DNA of 64,000 bases from Phlebiopsis flavidoalba (taxonomy: Eukaryota > Basidiomycota > Agaricomycetes > Polyporales > Phanerochaetaceae). The notes under the pieces are model-generated. The model made no database searches. It saw only the letters and a list, made by a program, of their open reading frames with translations, and was not told where the DNA came from. Below are positions 55,260 to 64,000 of this stretch, piece after piece. The stretch covers positions 372,001 through 436,000 of the forward strand of contig JAOCPU010000020.1 in the NCBI GenBank assembly GCA_035772785.1. Direction: 5' to 3'. Every line of letters begins with the position of its first letter. Positions within the stretch are counted from its first letter, which is position 1. The position numbers were made by a program, and so were the translations under genes.

Positions 55260-56810
55260 TTACACATCCTCACCCACCACAAGAACCCCCTTGCCCACTG
55301 CCGTCTTCCCCACCTGCACGTCAAATATCGCCTGCCCCGCAGCCTCCATCCCCACCCTCCGATCCTCCACAAACTTGACCTCCCCGCTCGCCAGCCACGC
55401 CGGCACCTCGCTCGCCGTTTTAAAACGCCGCCGCGCGTACTTGGGCAGCAGGCTCGTGACGATGAACCCGAACAGCTTGAGCTCGGACCGGAAGATGCAC
55501 GGGAGGGTTTGTGCATCGGCGGCGGGGTGCCGTTGTACACCGAGATCATGCCACATTCCTAGTTTTTGTTAGTGGGGGAGGGGAAGGGGAAGGGGGGGGG
55601 AGGGGCGTACGATGAAGCGCGCGCGCCGCGCGCGCGCTTAAGGGGCGTGTGCGCGAGGGCCGTGTCGAGGGTTGCGCCGCCGACGTCCGTCCCAGTATCT
55701 GCCGTCTCGTCAGTTTAAAAAAATCGCACAGGAGGAGGAGGAGGGACAAGGCGCACATGTTGATGGGCCCCTCCTTCTTCAGCACCTCAGCGGTGTCCGT
55801 AGTTTTATAGTTGAACGGCGCGTCGACGCCGAGGGAGCGCAGGAACGCGACTTTTGTCGTCGGACCCGGCGGACGCGATGACCTTGAGCCCGGCCCTTTT
55901 TGGCGAGTTGGCAGACGAGGGTGCCGACGGGGCCTGTCGGGCGCACACTCAGCGGTCGTGTCAAGTTTTGACACAGTAGATGCTCACCGCGGCTGCAGAA
56001 CTGACAAAGACGGTATCCCCCTCTTGCGGGTCCGCGTACTCTTTCCAGCCCACATACGCAGTTTGGCCTGTACACAGTCAACCTCGCGCCTCCGAAAACC
56101 GAACAAAACCGCCTACCCGGCATGCCCGCGACACCGACATACGCCGACCACGGCAGCCCCTCCTCATTCTCGATGATCCTAAAGGCGCATTGATGCTCGC
56201 CACATCCGGCCTCACGATGACGTATTCCTGCAGCGCTACCGAAAAATCAGCTTCGTGCTCGACACCGTAGGAGCATGGAGGAGGGGACGAGGCCCACACC
56301 GAGCATGCCGTAGATGTGGTCTCATCGGCTTTTGACTGGCTGCGTTCTCGGAGCGCAGCACGACGCCGACGCCGAAGCTGAAGATCCTACAGAGGCCGTG
56401 AGCTCCCTCCACAGACGTTCACCACGCGAACAGTATATACATACGGTTCTACATCCTTCTTGTACGCAATCTACCAGAGCGTCGGGTCTTCTGGAACGTC
56501 AGTCGTGCGTGGGTAGAAATGGGAGAGAGGGGCCGCGACGCACCCGCATGAGCGTTGGCGGATCGGTACGGGGTTCGACGGTAGATGACGAGTGTGTCTT
56601 GAGGAGTGAAGCAGCCGTTTAGGGGCACGCTGTCCGGGTCGATGGTCTGTGAGGCGTCGTAGGTGGTGTGTTTCTCGGGCTGCGGGGTAGCCTGGGGAGG
56701 GTGTTAGTTGCGCTGTGGCGGGTGTAGGTGAGATGTGGGAGGTTACCGATGAGGGAGAGCCTCGACGAAGAGGATTTTAAAACCCCGCGTGCGTTTCTGA
56801 TTGGGGCCAT
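55260..56810 (-). CDS. Medium-chain NADP-dependent oxidoreductase
   Basis: Member of the medium-chain dehydrogenase/reductase family, of the zinc-free enone/alkenal or leukotriene B4 dehydrogenase-like branch, which reduces activated double bonds with NADPH. The start ATG 56810 gives MAPIRNAR. Further pieces are EKHTTYDASQTIDPDSVPLN in an alternative frame near 56650-56690, GEHQCAFRIIENEEGLPWSA near 56150-56200, GQTAYVGWKEYADPQEGDTV and FVSSAA, the nucleotide-binding loop PVGTLVCQLAKK (about 55905-55940), VAFLRSLGVDAPFNYKTTDT, AEVLKKEGPINM, then GMISVYNGTPPPMHKPS, SELKLFGFIVTSLLPKYARR and VKFVEDRRVGMEAAGQAIFD, with the end GKGVLVVGEDV and stop at 55260. About five introns and many indels. The usual length is about 350 residues. 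No zinc-ligand pattern is seen. Confidence 0.75.
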
Positions 56811-57023
56811 TTTGGAGTTGTGTAGTAGTAACCTAAGTCTATTGATGAACAAGTTGTTAGCAAACCAGGTGTAAAGCGTACATATGGGACCACAACATAC
56901 TAGCAAGTGCAGCAGTCGAAACACAACAAAGCCCAAGAGCTAAACGTCCACTCCTCTCCTCCTACACACCCGACCTTTATATATCCCTCACCTAGAAAAA
57001 AAACCGAGTCACCAACAACAAAA
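56811..57023. promoter_or_regulatory. Shared upstream region of two divergent genes
   Basis: 213 bp between the oxidoreductase start (minus) and the short open frame at 57024 (plus). It contains a TATA box, TTTATATAT, at 56976-56984 for the plus side. Confidence 0.4.
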
Positions 57024-57314
57024 ATGCAGCACCTCGGACGCGCCACACTCCCCCGACTTGCACTCCACCCTGAACACCTACGGCATGAAGAACCGGCCCC
57101 CTACGCGTCCTCGCGTCCTCGCTACGACGACACACGGTTCTCTGCGACGGCGGTCGCGCGTCCGCAACGCCCGGCGCATCCGCGGTCGACGCGCGCCGCA
57201 TCTTATCTGATAGCCCCTGACAGCACGGCGCGGCGCGTACGTACGCGTCGACGCGGCCCCACCTCGACGCGTCTGATGGCAGTTGTGCGCACAGTGGCGT
57301 ATCACATCAGCTAA
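57024..57314 (+). CDS. Short basic open frame of unknown function
   Basis: ATG 57024 follows a good TATA box by 45 bp and is preceded by ACAACAAAAA, a favoured fungal context. The first part reads MQHLGRATLPRLALHPEHLR. The rest is strongly Arg-rich and may be out of frame; one base on, SPDLHSTLNTYGMKNRPP looks more natural. It ends by 57314. No family recognised. Confidence 0.3.
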   Translation: MQHLGRATLPRLALHPEHLRHEEPAPYASSRPRYDDTRFSATAVARPQRPAHPRSTRAASYLIAPDSTARRVRTRRRGPTSTRLMAVVRTVAYHIS

Positions 57315-57554
57315 CATTGCAGGACTTAGCAGTTAGCACGCATAAATATAATCGTGGAGATGCGTCATTGGGATTACGGGATACTGCGTTGTACAAACGC
57401 ACGGCGGCGGTACATCGAATAGATTACTACTGTGGGACATAGATTATGTGTGAACCCTATGTATAGCGCTAGGGTGTTGATGTTAATTGTGGTGTGGTGT
57501 GGGACAGCGCTGGGCGCGGGACGTACGAATAGATATGTGGGAGGGGTACGGCGG

Positions 57555-59726
57555 TTACAGCCCAGGTCGGCGTCGTGCAGTCTGAGAGCGAAAGTATGCT
57601 CCTCGCCGACGACGCCGAGCGTGAGCGCGGTGGCCCTTGGTGTCGATGACGGACGGTGAGGTGGACGCGGAACGGGCGGAGCGACGGAGGCGTTCTGCTT
57701 CGCGATCTCCTTGAAGTGCTGTGCAAAGTCTGTCCGTGTGCGGCGTGGTGAGCTAAAGTGGCGGCGGCGCTGCGACGGGGGGCGGGGAGGAACGTACACT
57801 GCGCGGCCGTCTGCACGTCGGTTCTTTGGCGGTTGCCGAAGCTGGGCACCCAATCTCTGATGCGCACGCCGCTCTTGAGCTTCTCCTCCACTGTGCACAG
57901 GTTCCTCAGCCACAGCCAGTCATGATATCAACGATAGAGAACACCCACGCAAGTCGCAACGTTTGTTTCAAGAACAAGATGATCTGCGCGTTTGCGCAGC
58001 AGCTTGTTCGAGCAAAATCATCTTCCAGAGCATATAGCTGTCCTCGAGCCGGTTGGTTTTCCGGTCCTCGGCGAGTTTTTCGTCGAAACAGCTTATCGGC
58101 GCGAGGAAGATGGATCGCAGTCGCAGTCGTCAAAGTAGGGGAACCATGGCCGCGCGTCTGGCAATTTTGCGTGCGAGCGCGCCGACGTCGTATAGAACAC
58201 CATTCGGTGCCGGACTGCAGGCCTGGACGGACAAAAGCGTCAGAGAGCGCTAGAATGATTGAAGATGTCTGGAGAACAGGATGTCGGACGTACGTACCGT
58301 CTCGAAGTGAATCCGGTGCTCCTGTACGCCCAGTGTGCGCAACCGGGCACGGATAACATCATCATCGGACGGCGTATACTCCCGGCTCGCTATCCGGTCA
58401 ACATCGCCACTCTGCAAGAAACTCGCCCGCACCCCCGTCAGCCCCGGACATGCTCACAGCACACGGCAAAAAAAGGTGAACTCACAACCAGGCAGCAGTC
58501 ACGTCAGCCGCAGCTTGCGCCGCGCCCCCGGCGGAGCATCTCCTGCACGACGTCGTCCTCCCAGAGCGCACGCAACGTCCTCGGCGCAGCTCGCGAGCAC
58601 CTCCGCCGCCTCGCTGTCCTCGCGCCGCCGTGCGGCCTTGCCGTGCTCGAGCGAGCGCCGCGCCCGCCCGCGGCCTGGGGCGCAGCGCCGCCTTCCAGCC
58701 CGCGTTGCTCCACACGAAAAAGTCCTGCGTGCGCGACTTGCCCGGGGCGCCGCCGCCGCCGCCGCCGCCGCGCCCGCTGTCGCTCTTGGGCGAGGGCCAG
58801 TCGCACGCGCCGAGCCGCGCCTGCAGGTCGCCCTGCACGCTGCGCAGCGGCGCGAGGCGGAGAGCCGCAGGAGGCGGTGTTTCTGCTGTGAAGCGCAGGG
58901 GCGTCGTAGGTGCGGTTGTTGCCCGGCGCGGCGGGGCTCTCGTCCGAGTCGCTGTCGCTGTCGTCGGTGGGGGACGAGGTCATTTCTGGTTGAGCACGTC
59001 GAGGATGGTCACGACGCTGCGGATGAGGTTGAGTTTGGATGACGGGTGCGCCATGCGATGCGCTCTTCGGCCCACGCCTGGCCTGCATAAGCGAGCTGAA
59101 AGTCTGTTGTCTGGTCAAGTGGCGATTATGCTTAACACTGTGTAAGCTGTGAAGCTCAGAGGTAATAGTCCGTGCACGGGCTCACTCTGTGAGGGTAGTT
59201 GATTTGCCTGTGAATGAAGACGTTAGCTGTGCGGTTGTCCCGAAGAAGACGCGACCGACAGACCGACACACGACCCGGGTCGCTGCACAACATTCTGGAT
59301 CACCACCAAAGCAGTGCCGTCGAAGCAGCCTCTGTCGTGCGGGTCGAGGTCGAGGTCGGGGACAACGCACCCGAACGCGACCCTGATGCGAGCTTTTGTG
59401 GGTCCACCCGGCACCCCGCGTTGCACACGACCTCGGGGCTCCAACACGCGCTGCTGCTAACGACGCTCTTAGGCCGGGGCCGCGGCTGCCAAATCGGCGA
59501 CTCACTCGCTCTCGCTCTGGCCGAGGAGGAGGACCTTGATCTGTTTCTTCTGCTTCTTCAACGCTGCCCGCTCCTGTCTGATCTGCTCGTCGATCTCGTC
59601 GCTCACGCGGGCGCGCGAGGCTCTCGCTCTGCAGTTGCTAAGCGCGCCGCGCGCTGCTCGTCCGTCTCGTCTGGCGGCGGCGCGAGGGCGAGTGGTGAGG
59701 GGGTCGTTGTCGGAGGCGTGGCCCAT
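57555..59726 (-). CDS. G-protein alpha subunit, non-canonical basidiomycete type
   Basis: Heterotrimeric G-protein alpha subunit acting below membrane receptors. The start ATG 59726 gives MGHASDNDPLTT and then a charged helix DEIDEQIRQERAALKKQKKQ. The G1 loop is split: IKVLLLGQSESE ends exon 1 near 59508, and GKSTTL opens the next exon at about 59210, after an unusually long intron of about 300 bp. Next are FQLAYAGQAWAEERIAWR and LNLIRSVVTILDVLNQ (about 59000-59100). An insertion then carries SSPTDDSDSDSDESPAAPGN, a Gly run and RTQDFFVWSNAGWKAALR. Later come ALWEDDVVQEMLRR, GDVDRIASREYTPSDDDVIR, ARLRTLGVQEHRIHFETV, YDVGA (G3 region), SIFLAPISCFDEKLAEDRKT, NRLEDSYMLWKMILLEQAA, IILFL followed by NK.CDL (G4, one codon disturbed), QHFKEIAKQN and the C-terminal ATALTLGVV with HDADLG near 57557. 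Position 2 is Gly, allowing myristoylation. Many indels occur. The Asp/Ser insertion is not found in classical G-alpha proteins. Confidence 0.8.
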
Positions 59727-60119
59727 GGTGTGTGCAGCAACAGGATGCGGGGAGCGATCGCATCGGCCAGGCAAGTGGAAAGGTGCGAGGCTGATAGCCT
59801 TAGGGGAACACCGACGTCGCCAGGAGGTCACTGAGCGGTAATGGATGGCCAGTTTCCGTGATAGCGCAGATGCGGAAACCCGGACGTCGAGAGTCGGAAA
59901 ATCTTGACGAGATGGGCGGGTTTGCAGGAGTTGAACCCTGGTCTGGTTGGCATGGCGTAGTCAGAGCAAAGTTTGTGCTCCCCGCATTCGCCTGCGCCTG
60001 AAACTCGTCCGCGCTCTCAAGATCTCCAAAGTCCCGGATACAGCCCCCGCAGCTGCTCTCAGAAAACAGTGGCGCCCCTGTGTAAACGCAAAACCAGCCT
60101 GAGCCATATCTGGCCGTAG
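59727..60119. other. Upstream region of the G-alpha gene, no gene seen
   Basis: Contains the sequence GGAGTTGAACCC (59929-59940), whose reverse complement fits a polymerase III B-box (GGTTCAACTCC), but no matching A-box or cloverleaf was found. Nothing else recognised. Confidence 0.35.
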
Positions 60120-60290
60120 CAGGCGTTGATTTTGCCTGATCAGGCCATTAGGCGCCCAGGGGACCTAATAGCGTTCAGATAAAAGCCTAATCAGGCCTGG
60201 TCAGGCTGGTCAGGCTGGTCAGAGCTGGTCAGAGCTGGCCACCGCTGAGCCGGATTATGAGCCTGATATGGCCTGAGCAGCACTGCTCAT
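60120..60290. repeat. Short-period repeat built on CTGGTCAG / CCTGATCAGG
   Basis: Units such as GGCCTGGTCAGGCTGGTCAG, GGTCAGAGCTGGTCAGAGCT and CCTGATCAGGCC recur with 9-12 bp spacing. A partly self-complementary outer part (GCCTGATCAGGCCATTAGGC and, further on, AAGCCTAATCAGGCC) flanks it. It looks like an end of a mobile element or a young minisatellite. Confidence 0.6.
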
Positions 60291-60662
60291 GTACGACGGC
60301 TCGAGACCTGTAAAGAAGACAAGAGAAAAAAAAAAATTGCACACTCGCGTCTCGCCCCGCACCTCGTCACGGCACGGCTGCATTGAATCCGTTTTAGATA
60401 CTAAAACAACTCACTCCCACATTAGTCACAAGTGTCACAAGGGCGGTTCGAAACAGCGACGTCAAGAGGAATACAAAGTTAATAACAATAAATCTAACCA
60501 CTACTCTACAGAGACTCATATGTATGCACCTGTGCGGTCACTTCTCAAGTTGCAAGTTTTTCGTCTCGAAAAGCTAGTGAGCTTGAACACACACGGAGAG
60601 GAGGAATACATGATGTCAACTAGGGTAGTATACTCTATTATGGTTATCAGCATCTATTTTGC

Positions 60663-61232
60663 TCATTCTCCCGGCTCCTCATCCTCCTCTTCAATCGGAA
60701 GCAAAGCAATCGCGCGTTGCGAAAGCCCCGAGCCATGGATGGGTGATGATGGACTGGTCACTGCCGTATCTTCGCCCATAGCGGCATCCGTAGCAACCTG
60801 TAGTAGTCTTAGTCAGGGGAAAAGACACGGGCAGGTATCCCATTTACGAAAAATCGTTTGAGAATAGAAGGCTTCTTTCTAGCCAGGCCATCAATGAATC
60901 TCTATGCACAGGTAGTCTATTCGAAGGTACCTTCTGCCAGCTGTGATTCCGCTCTCGCGGCCTTCTGTGCCTGGAGTTTGGTTGTCTGGTGAAGCATCCC
61001 AACGAGCCTGAGAAAGATGTTTGTCAAAGTTAGACTCAAGGTTCAACCACATCACCGAGCCGTAACTGTACCATGATGCACGCGCAGGGCAATGGCGCCT
61101 GCAGTGGTCGCTGTGTTTGAGACCCCATATCGATGCAACCGTGCCATCTGCAGCGGCAGGCTTGGGAGTGCCACTTGCAGTTTTAAACTGAGCTTGGACA
61201 GCGTAGATAATGCAACTCAGAACCTCTAACAT
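60663..61232 (-). CDS. Possible 3' part of an unrecognised gene
   Basis: The minus strand has a terminal exon (60663-60797), entered after a CTACAG acceptor, reading TDAAMGEDTAVTSPSSPIHG and ending LPIEEEDEEPGE, an acidic tail. Upstream a frame from ATG 61232 reads MLEVLSCIIYAVQAQFKTAS, then IWGLKHSDHC and ASWYSYGSVMWLNLESNFDK, which look like ordinary protein. A stop at about 60891 separates the pieces, so an intron or indel must join them. No family recognised. A plus-strand frame of 190 codons over 60289-60861 is Lys/Ser-rich and less convincing. Confidence 0.3.
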
Positions 61233-64000
61233 GAACGGTTCCGTAAAGTGGAGATCAGTCAGTGGTGCCAGTGATGTCCGGATGGAGATCCAGACACGGA
61301 AAAGCTTGACGCTGATTGGTCATGGGTCCAAGGAAAATCTTCTTCGGGTCCCACAAGGCCCATCATGTACTGTGACTCGTCGACGATAAATCATCAACGT
61401 TGAATCGAGTCATAGTCATATTCTTGCCCCTGCTCTTGAAGAATCTCGAAGACGGTGCAACACCCAATGAGTTGTTTACCGAAGCGCTCTCGTCGATGTT
61501 CTGACGTGAGATAAATCCAGCGTCTCGGCAATTGAACAGCGACGTTGCCGCAGGGGCATGCGCCGAATTGCGATAACACGGGTGACCATAATTAGATCGT
61601 TGTTGTTGTAGGTTTTCTCCTTCTTCAGCTTTGGGGTGGAGTAATAAGTAGCAACACATCTGCGTACAACGTGATGTTTCTCGCACCTTGTGGCCAGAAA
61701 CCATCCCCTCTCGAAACAGGTTTATGGAACCTCTCGGGGATGCACTCTTTTTTTTTTTTTCAGATCAGCAAGTTGACCCCTGTATCACACGTTGCTGTCC
61801 TAATGGTTTTTGTCGTCGTCGAAAGAGAACCGATCAAGCAGGTGTATGTAGGGGTCCACCTCCAGCGCAGAGAGTCCCCTGGCCGGCTCGCGCATCCAGA
61901 GCATAGTAGACCGTGTGTAAACTTCAACGCAAAGTGACTCGGCGTGTAGCATCAATGTCCGTGTTCCGCTGCTTCACAAGAGAAAAACAAGTTGGCCGTC
62001 GGAAGGAAAGCTGTCTGCTGCAGAGGAAGCCTGGCCAGCGCCGAGTATTTGATTATCGGGGTTCTGGAAAGAGGTTTTGCTGGGTCAACCAGATGTTGAC
62101 GGCGATTGTGCTCTCTAGCCTCCTGTTCGAACTGCGTTGAGTTCAGCTTGTAGTTGAAGCCCAAGCTATGGGAAGCATTACTTTAGTGACGGGAGTACAA
62201 ATGTTTGGTGTAGTATGCGTGCGTACCTGAGATAATTGATTGGGAGAAGGCGTGGCTGCCCTCTGGCTGTCGTTGATCAGTGTTTGACATATTTTTGCGC
62301 GACGAAAACGGGCCTCAGAGTGTAGTCTTATGCGTCATGTAAGTGTTGGAAGCTGTCTTATATTCATTTTACACGCGGATATTGGTGACGTACCTTGCAT
62401 TCAAACTGTCGCTGGAGGGCATAACCATAACAGCCACTCATTTGGTGGCTACGGCACAAATTGGCTGCTCCGCCCCAACATTTGTGTTTCCTGTCCCTGA
62501 TCTCCTTCTTCACCGCTTTGCGTTTGCAGCACTGTATTTCTACGTTCACCACCGTTCATAACGTTCGAAACTCGCGGCTTGGAATTATGGGTCGCTTGAG
62601 ACGTACCAAAAGGTCAGACGGGCGCAAGCCAAGACTCCTGGGTACCTCCAGTATTCATCATATTGCACGTATTGCAAGAGGCGTAAGACTCGCGAGGGTT
62701 TGACAAACATGTCACCCCAAAAGCATGCACAAATTGAGAAATGATAGAGGGATGGTAACAGTGGATCTAAGCCGAGGTGAGCCATTCGCTCCACGTTTTT
62801 TTTTGGTTTCTTTATCAGGTTGAAGTTTCAGCATAACGGGCGCTCACACCCTTGATCCATATAAGGCAGCTCACGTTTGTTGACACAGGAACATCGTGTG
62901 TCACCTATCTCGCTCAAGTCCGGTGAAAAACGTTAGCGTGAGCCATGCGCAGTGTTTGAATTTGACTTCTGGCTCATCAAGTCTTAGAAGTAAATAAAGA
63001 TGCTCCCATGGTCGATGAGTTTGAGGGCGCCACAAGTCCTGGAGATGCAATTCACCCGCTGAGAACACAGCTGCCTGTTCTGGCTTGAGTCGAATCCTCT
63101 CTCCCTTGGTCACCGACTGATAGCAAGAACTTTTCAGCATCAAGATAGTTTACCACCCACACAGTAATGATTACACGCCCCTACAATCATTCCTCTGGAA
63201 GTAACAAGCGGATCTCCTTGCCCGCTATTAGTAACAAAATGGTCAGTCCCTCTCGCGTCAACAACCGCAGAAAAAGTACGAGGCTGCCGTCGCCGTCACC
63301 AGAGAAGCAAAGTCCAAAGCCATGGGCTTTCCGTTTCCGCACTCCGCGCATAACTTCGACATATGTCTAAGACAGCTATAACTGGTCGAATTGAGCAAGG
63401 AGCTTGTTGTATCAAGACTAGCTTTCGAGGGCTATCAGCACCGACATGGGCTAAGGAGTGCGCCATTACACTGCAAGAATCACAATGACCTCAAGGCAGT
63501 CGTATGGATGCAGCTCGAAGTTTTACCCGCTTCAGAGTATGTGTGTGATGAGAAGCCTATGAGGATGTACTTAAGGTTGTCTCCTAATTCATGTTGTTGG
63601 ATTTGCTTTTTTTGAGTGTGCCAAGTGACGGGAAAGTGGTTTTCCGGCTTGTACCAAAAGGGTGGTCACGTATTACATACAAATTTCTGTAGTACCGTGA
63701 TCCATGGCGCTTTGGTTCTCAACGATCATTTGTTAGCTTGATTGGTCAGATTCGCTTTCCTGTGAATCAATTATGTGGTGGAACCTGTCCGCAAGGTACT
63801 GTGGTCCTCGTGGATGGAGGGAGGACTCGTTAAAATAATTAAACCGACGAGACTAACACACAGTAAATCAATGGTACGATACCCATGTTGCGTCCCATCT
63901 TTAAACTTACAGGCTTACACTAGGGGGCTATTTCAACGTACTTGGTCGAATATTTGGACTATAGTCTACAACTAACCAAACAACATACGCTCAGTTTCGC
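61233..64000. other. No gene recognised
   Basis: Minus-strand fragments such as NSTQFEQEAREHNRRQHLVD (about 62090-62150) and RKHKCWGGAANLCRSHQM (about 62440-62495) read somewhat like protein and could be upstream exons of the gene ending at 60663, or remains of a mobile element. No promoter, motif or coherent exon chain is visible. Confidence 0.35.

Noticed and set aside
59925..59960. Possible tRNA or SINE on the minus strand
   Set aside because: A B-box match (GGTTCAACTCC) is present, but no A-box, acceptor stem or 5-bp T-stem could be found, so a tRNA is not supported.
1..64000. CRISPR arrays, bacterial operons, ribosome binding sites
   Set aside because: Spliced genes, TATA promoters and fungal families show this is eukaryotic DNA; the tandem repeats have no spacer pattern.
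1..64000. RIP-type mutation as the cause of broken genes
   Set aside because: RIP makes C-to-T changes and stop codons in repeats; here the damage is one-base indels in unique GC-rich genes.

Overview
The window is nuclear DNA from a filamentous fungus, most likely a basidiomycete of the Agaricomycetes. The reasons are short GT..AG introns of about 45-60 bp (several with a CTAAC or CTGAC branch site), compact TATA-driven promoters, and gene types typical of that group: a fungal metallo-beta-lactamase-fold lactonase-like family, an ABM-type protein, Ish1-repeat and CsbD-like stress proteins, a PPR protein, and a non-canonical G-protein alpha subunit with an insertion. The exact species cannot be read from the sequence.

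Almost every recognisable gene, including single-copy-looking ones, is broken by scattered one-base insertions or deletions, while splice sites, TATA boxes and catalytic motifs are intact. This looks more like an uncorrected long-read assembly than mass gene death. Coordinates below are therefore spans of a gene, not clean open reading frames.

Layout. 1-3.8 kb: no gene visible. 3.8-5.5 kb: unrecognised gene. 5.7-6.7 kb: metallo-beta-lactamase-fold gene (MBL1, minus). 7.1-12.3 kb: a repeat in two tandem copies on one side and an inverted copy on the other, enclosing unrecognised genes. 13.8-14.8 kb: second MBL gene (minus). 15.7-17.2 kb: F-box protein (minus). 18.0-18.9 kb: ABM-type protein. 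19.5-20.5 kb: unrecognised gene. 21.4-23.7 kb: MFS transporter resembling MFSD1. 24.9-25.7 kb: Ser/Pro-rich protein. 26.2-27.2 kb: third MBL gene (plus). 27.6-30.5 kb: mitochondrial PPR protein. 31.0-32.8 kb: two small secreted peptide genes with pheromone-like Cys/Trp cores, the most interesting part of the window. 33.2-35.1 kb: Ish1-repeat protein (minus). 35-46 kb: gene-poor, with BTB-like remnants in inverted orientation, a ~390-bp tandem repeat array and a foldback element. 46.6-48.9 kb: amino acid permease. 49.4-49.8 kb: CsbD-like protein. 50-50.8 kb: one-pass membrane protein with PY motifs. 52-55.1 kb: decayed second permease. 55.3-56.8 kb: medium-chain NADP oxidoreductase. 57.6-59.7 kb: G-protein alpha subunit. 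60-64 kb: repeats and unrecognised sequence.

There is no obvious single pathway. Possible links are nutrient uptake (permease pair, MFS transporter and a PY-motif protein of the kind that recruits ubiquitin ligases to permeases) and signalling (secreted peptides and a G-alpha), but the latter is only co-occurrence in the window.
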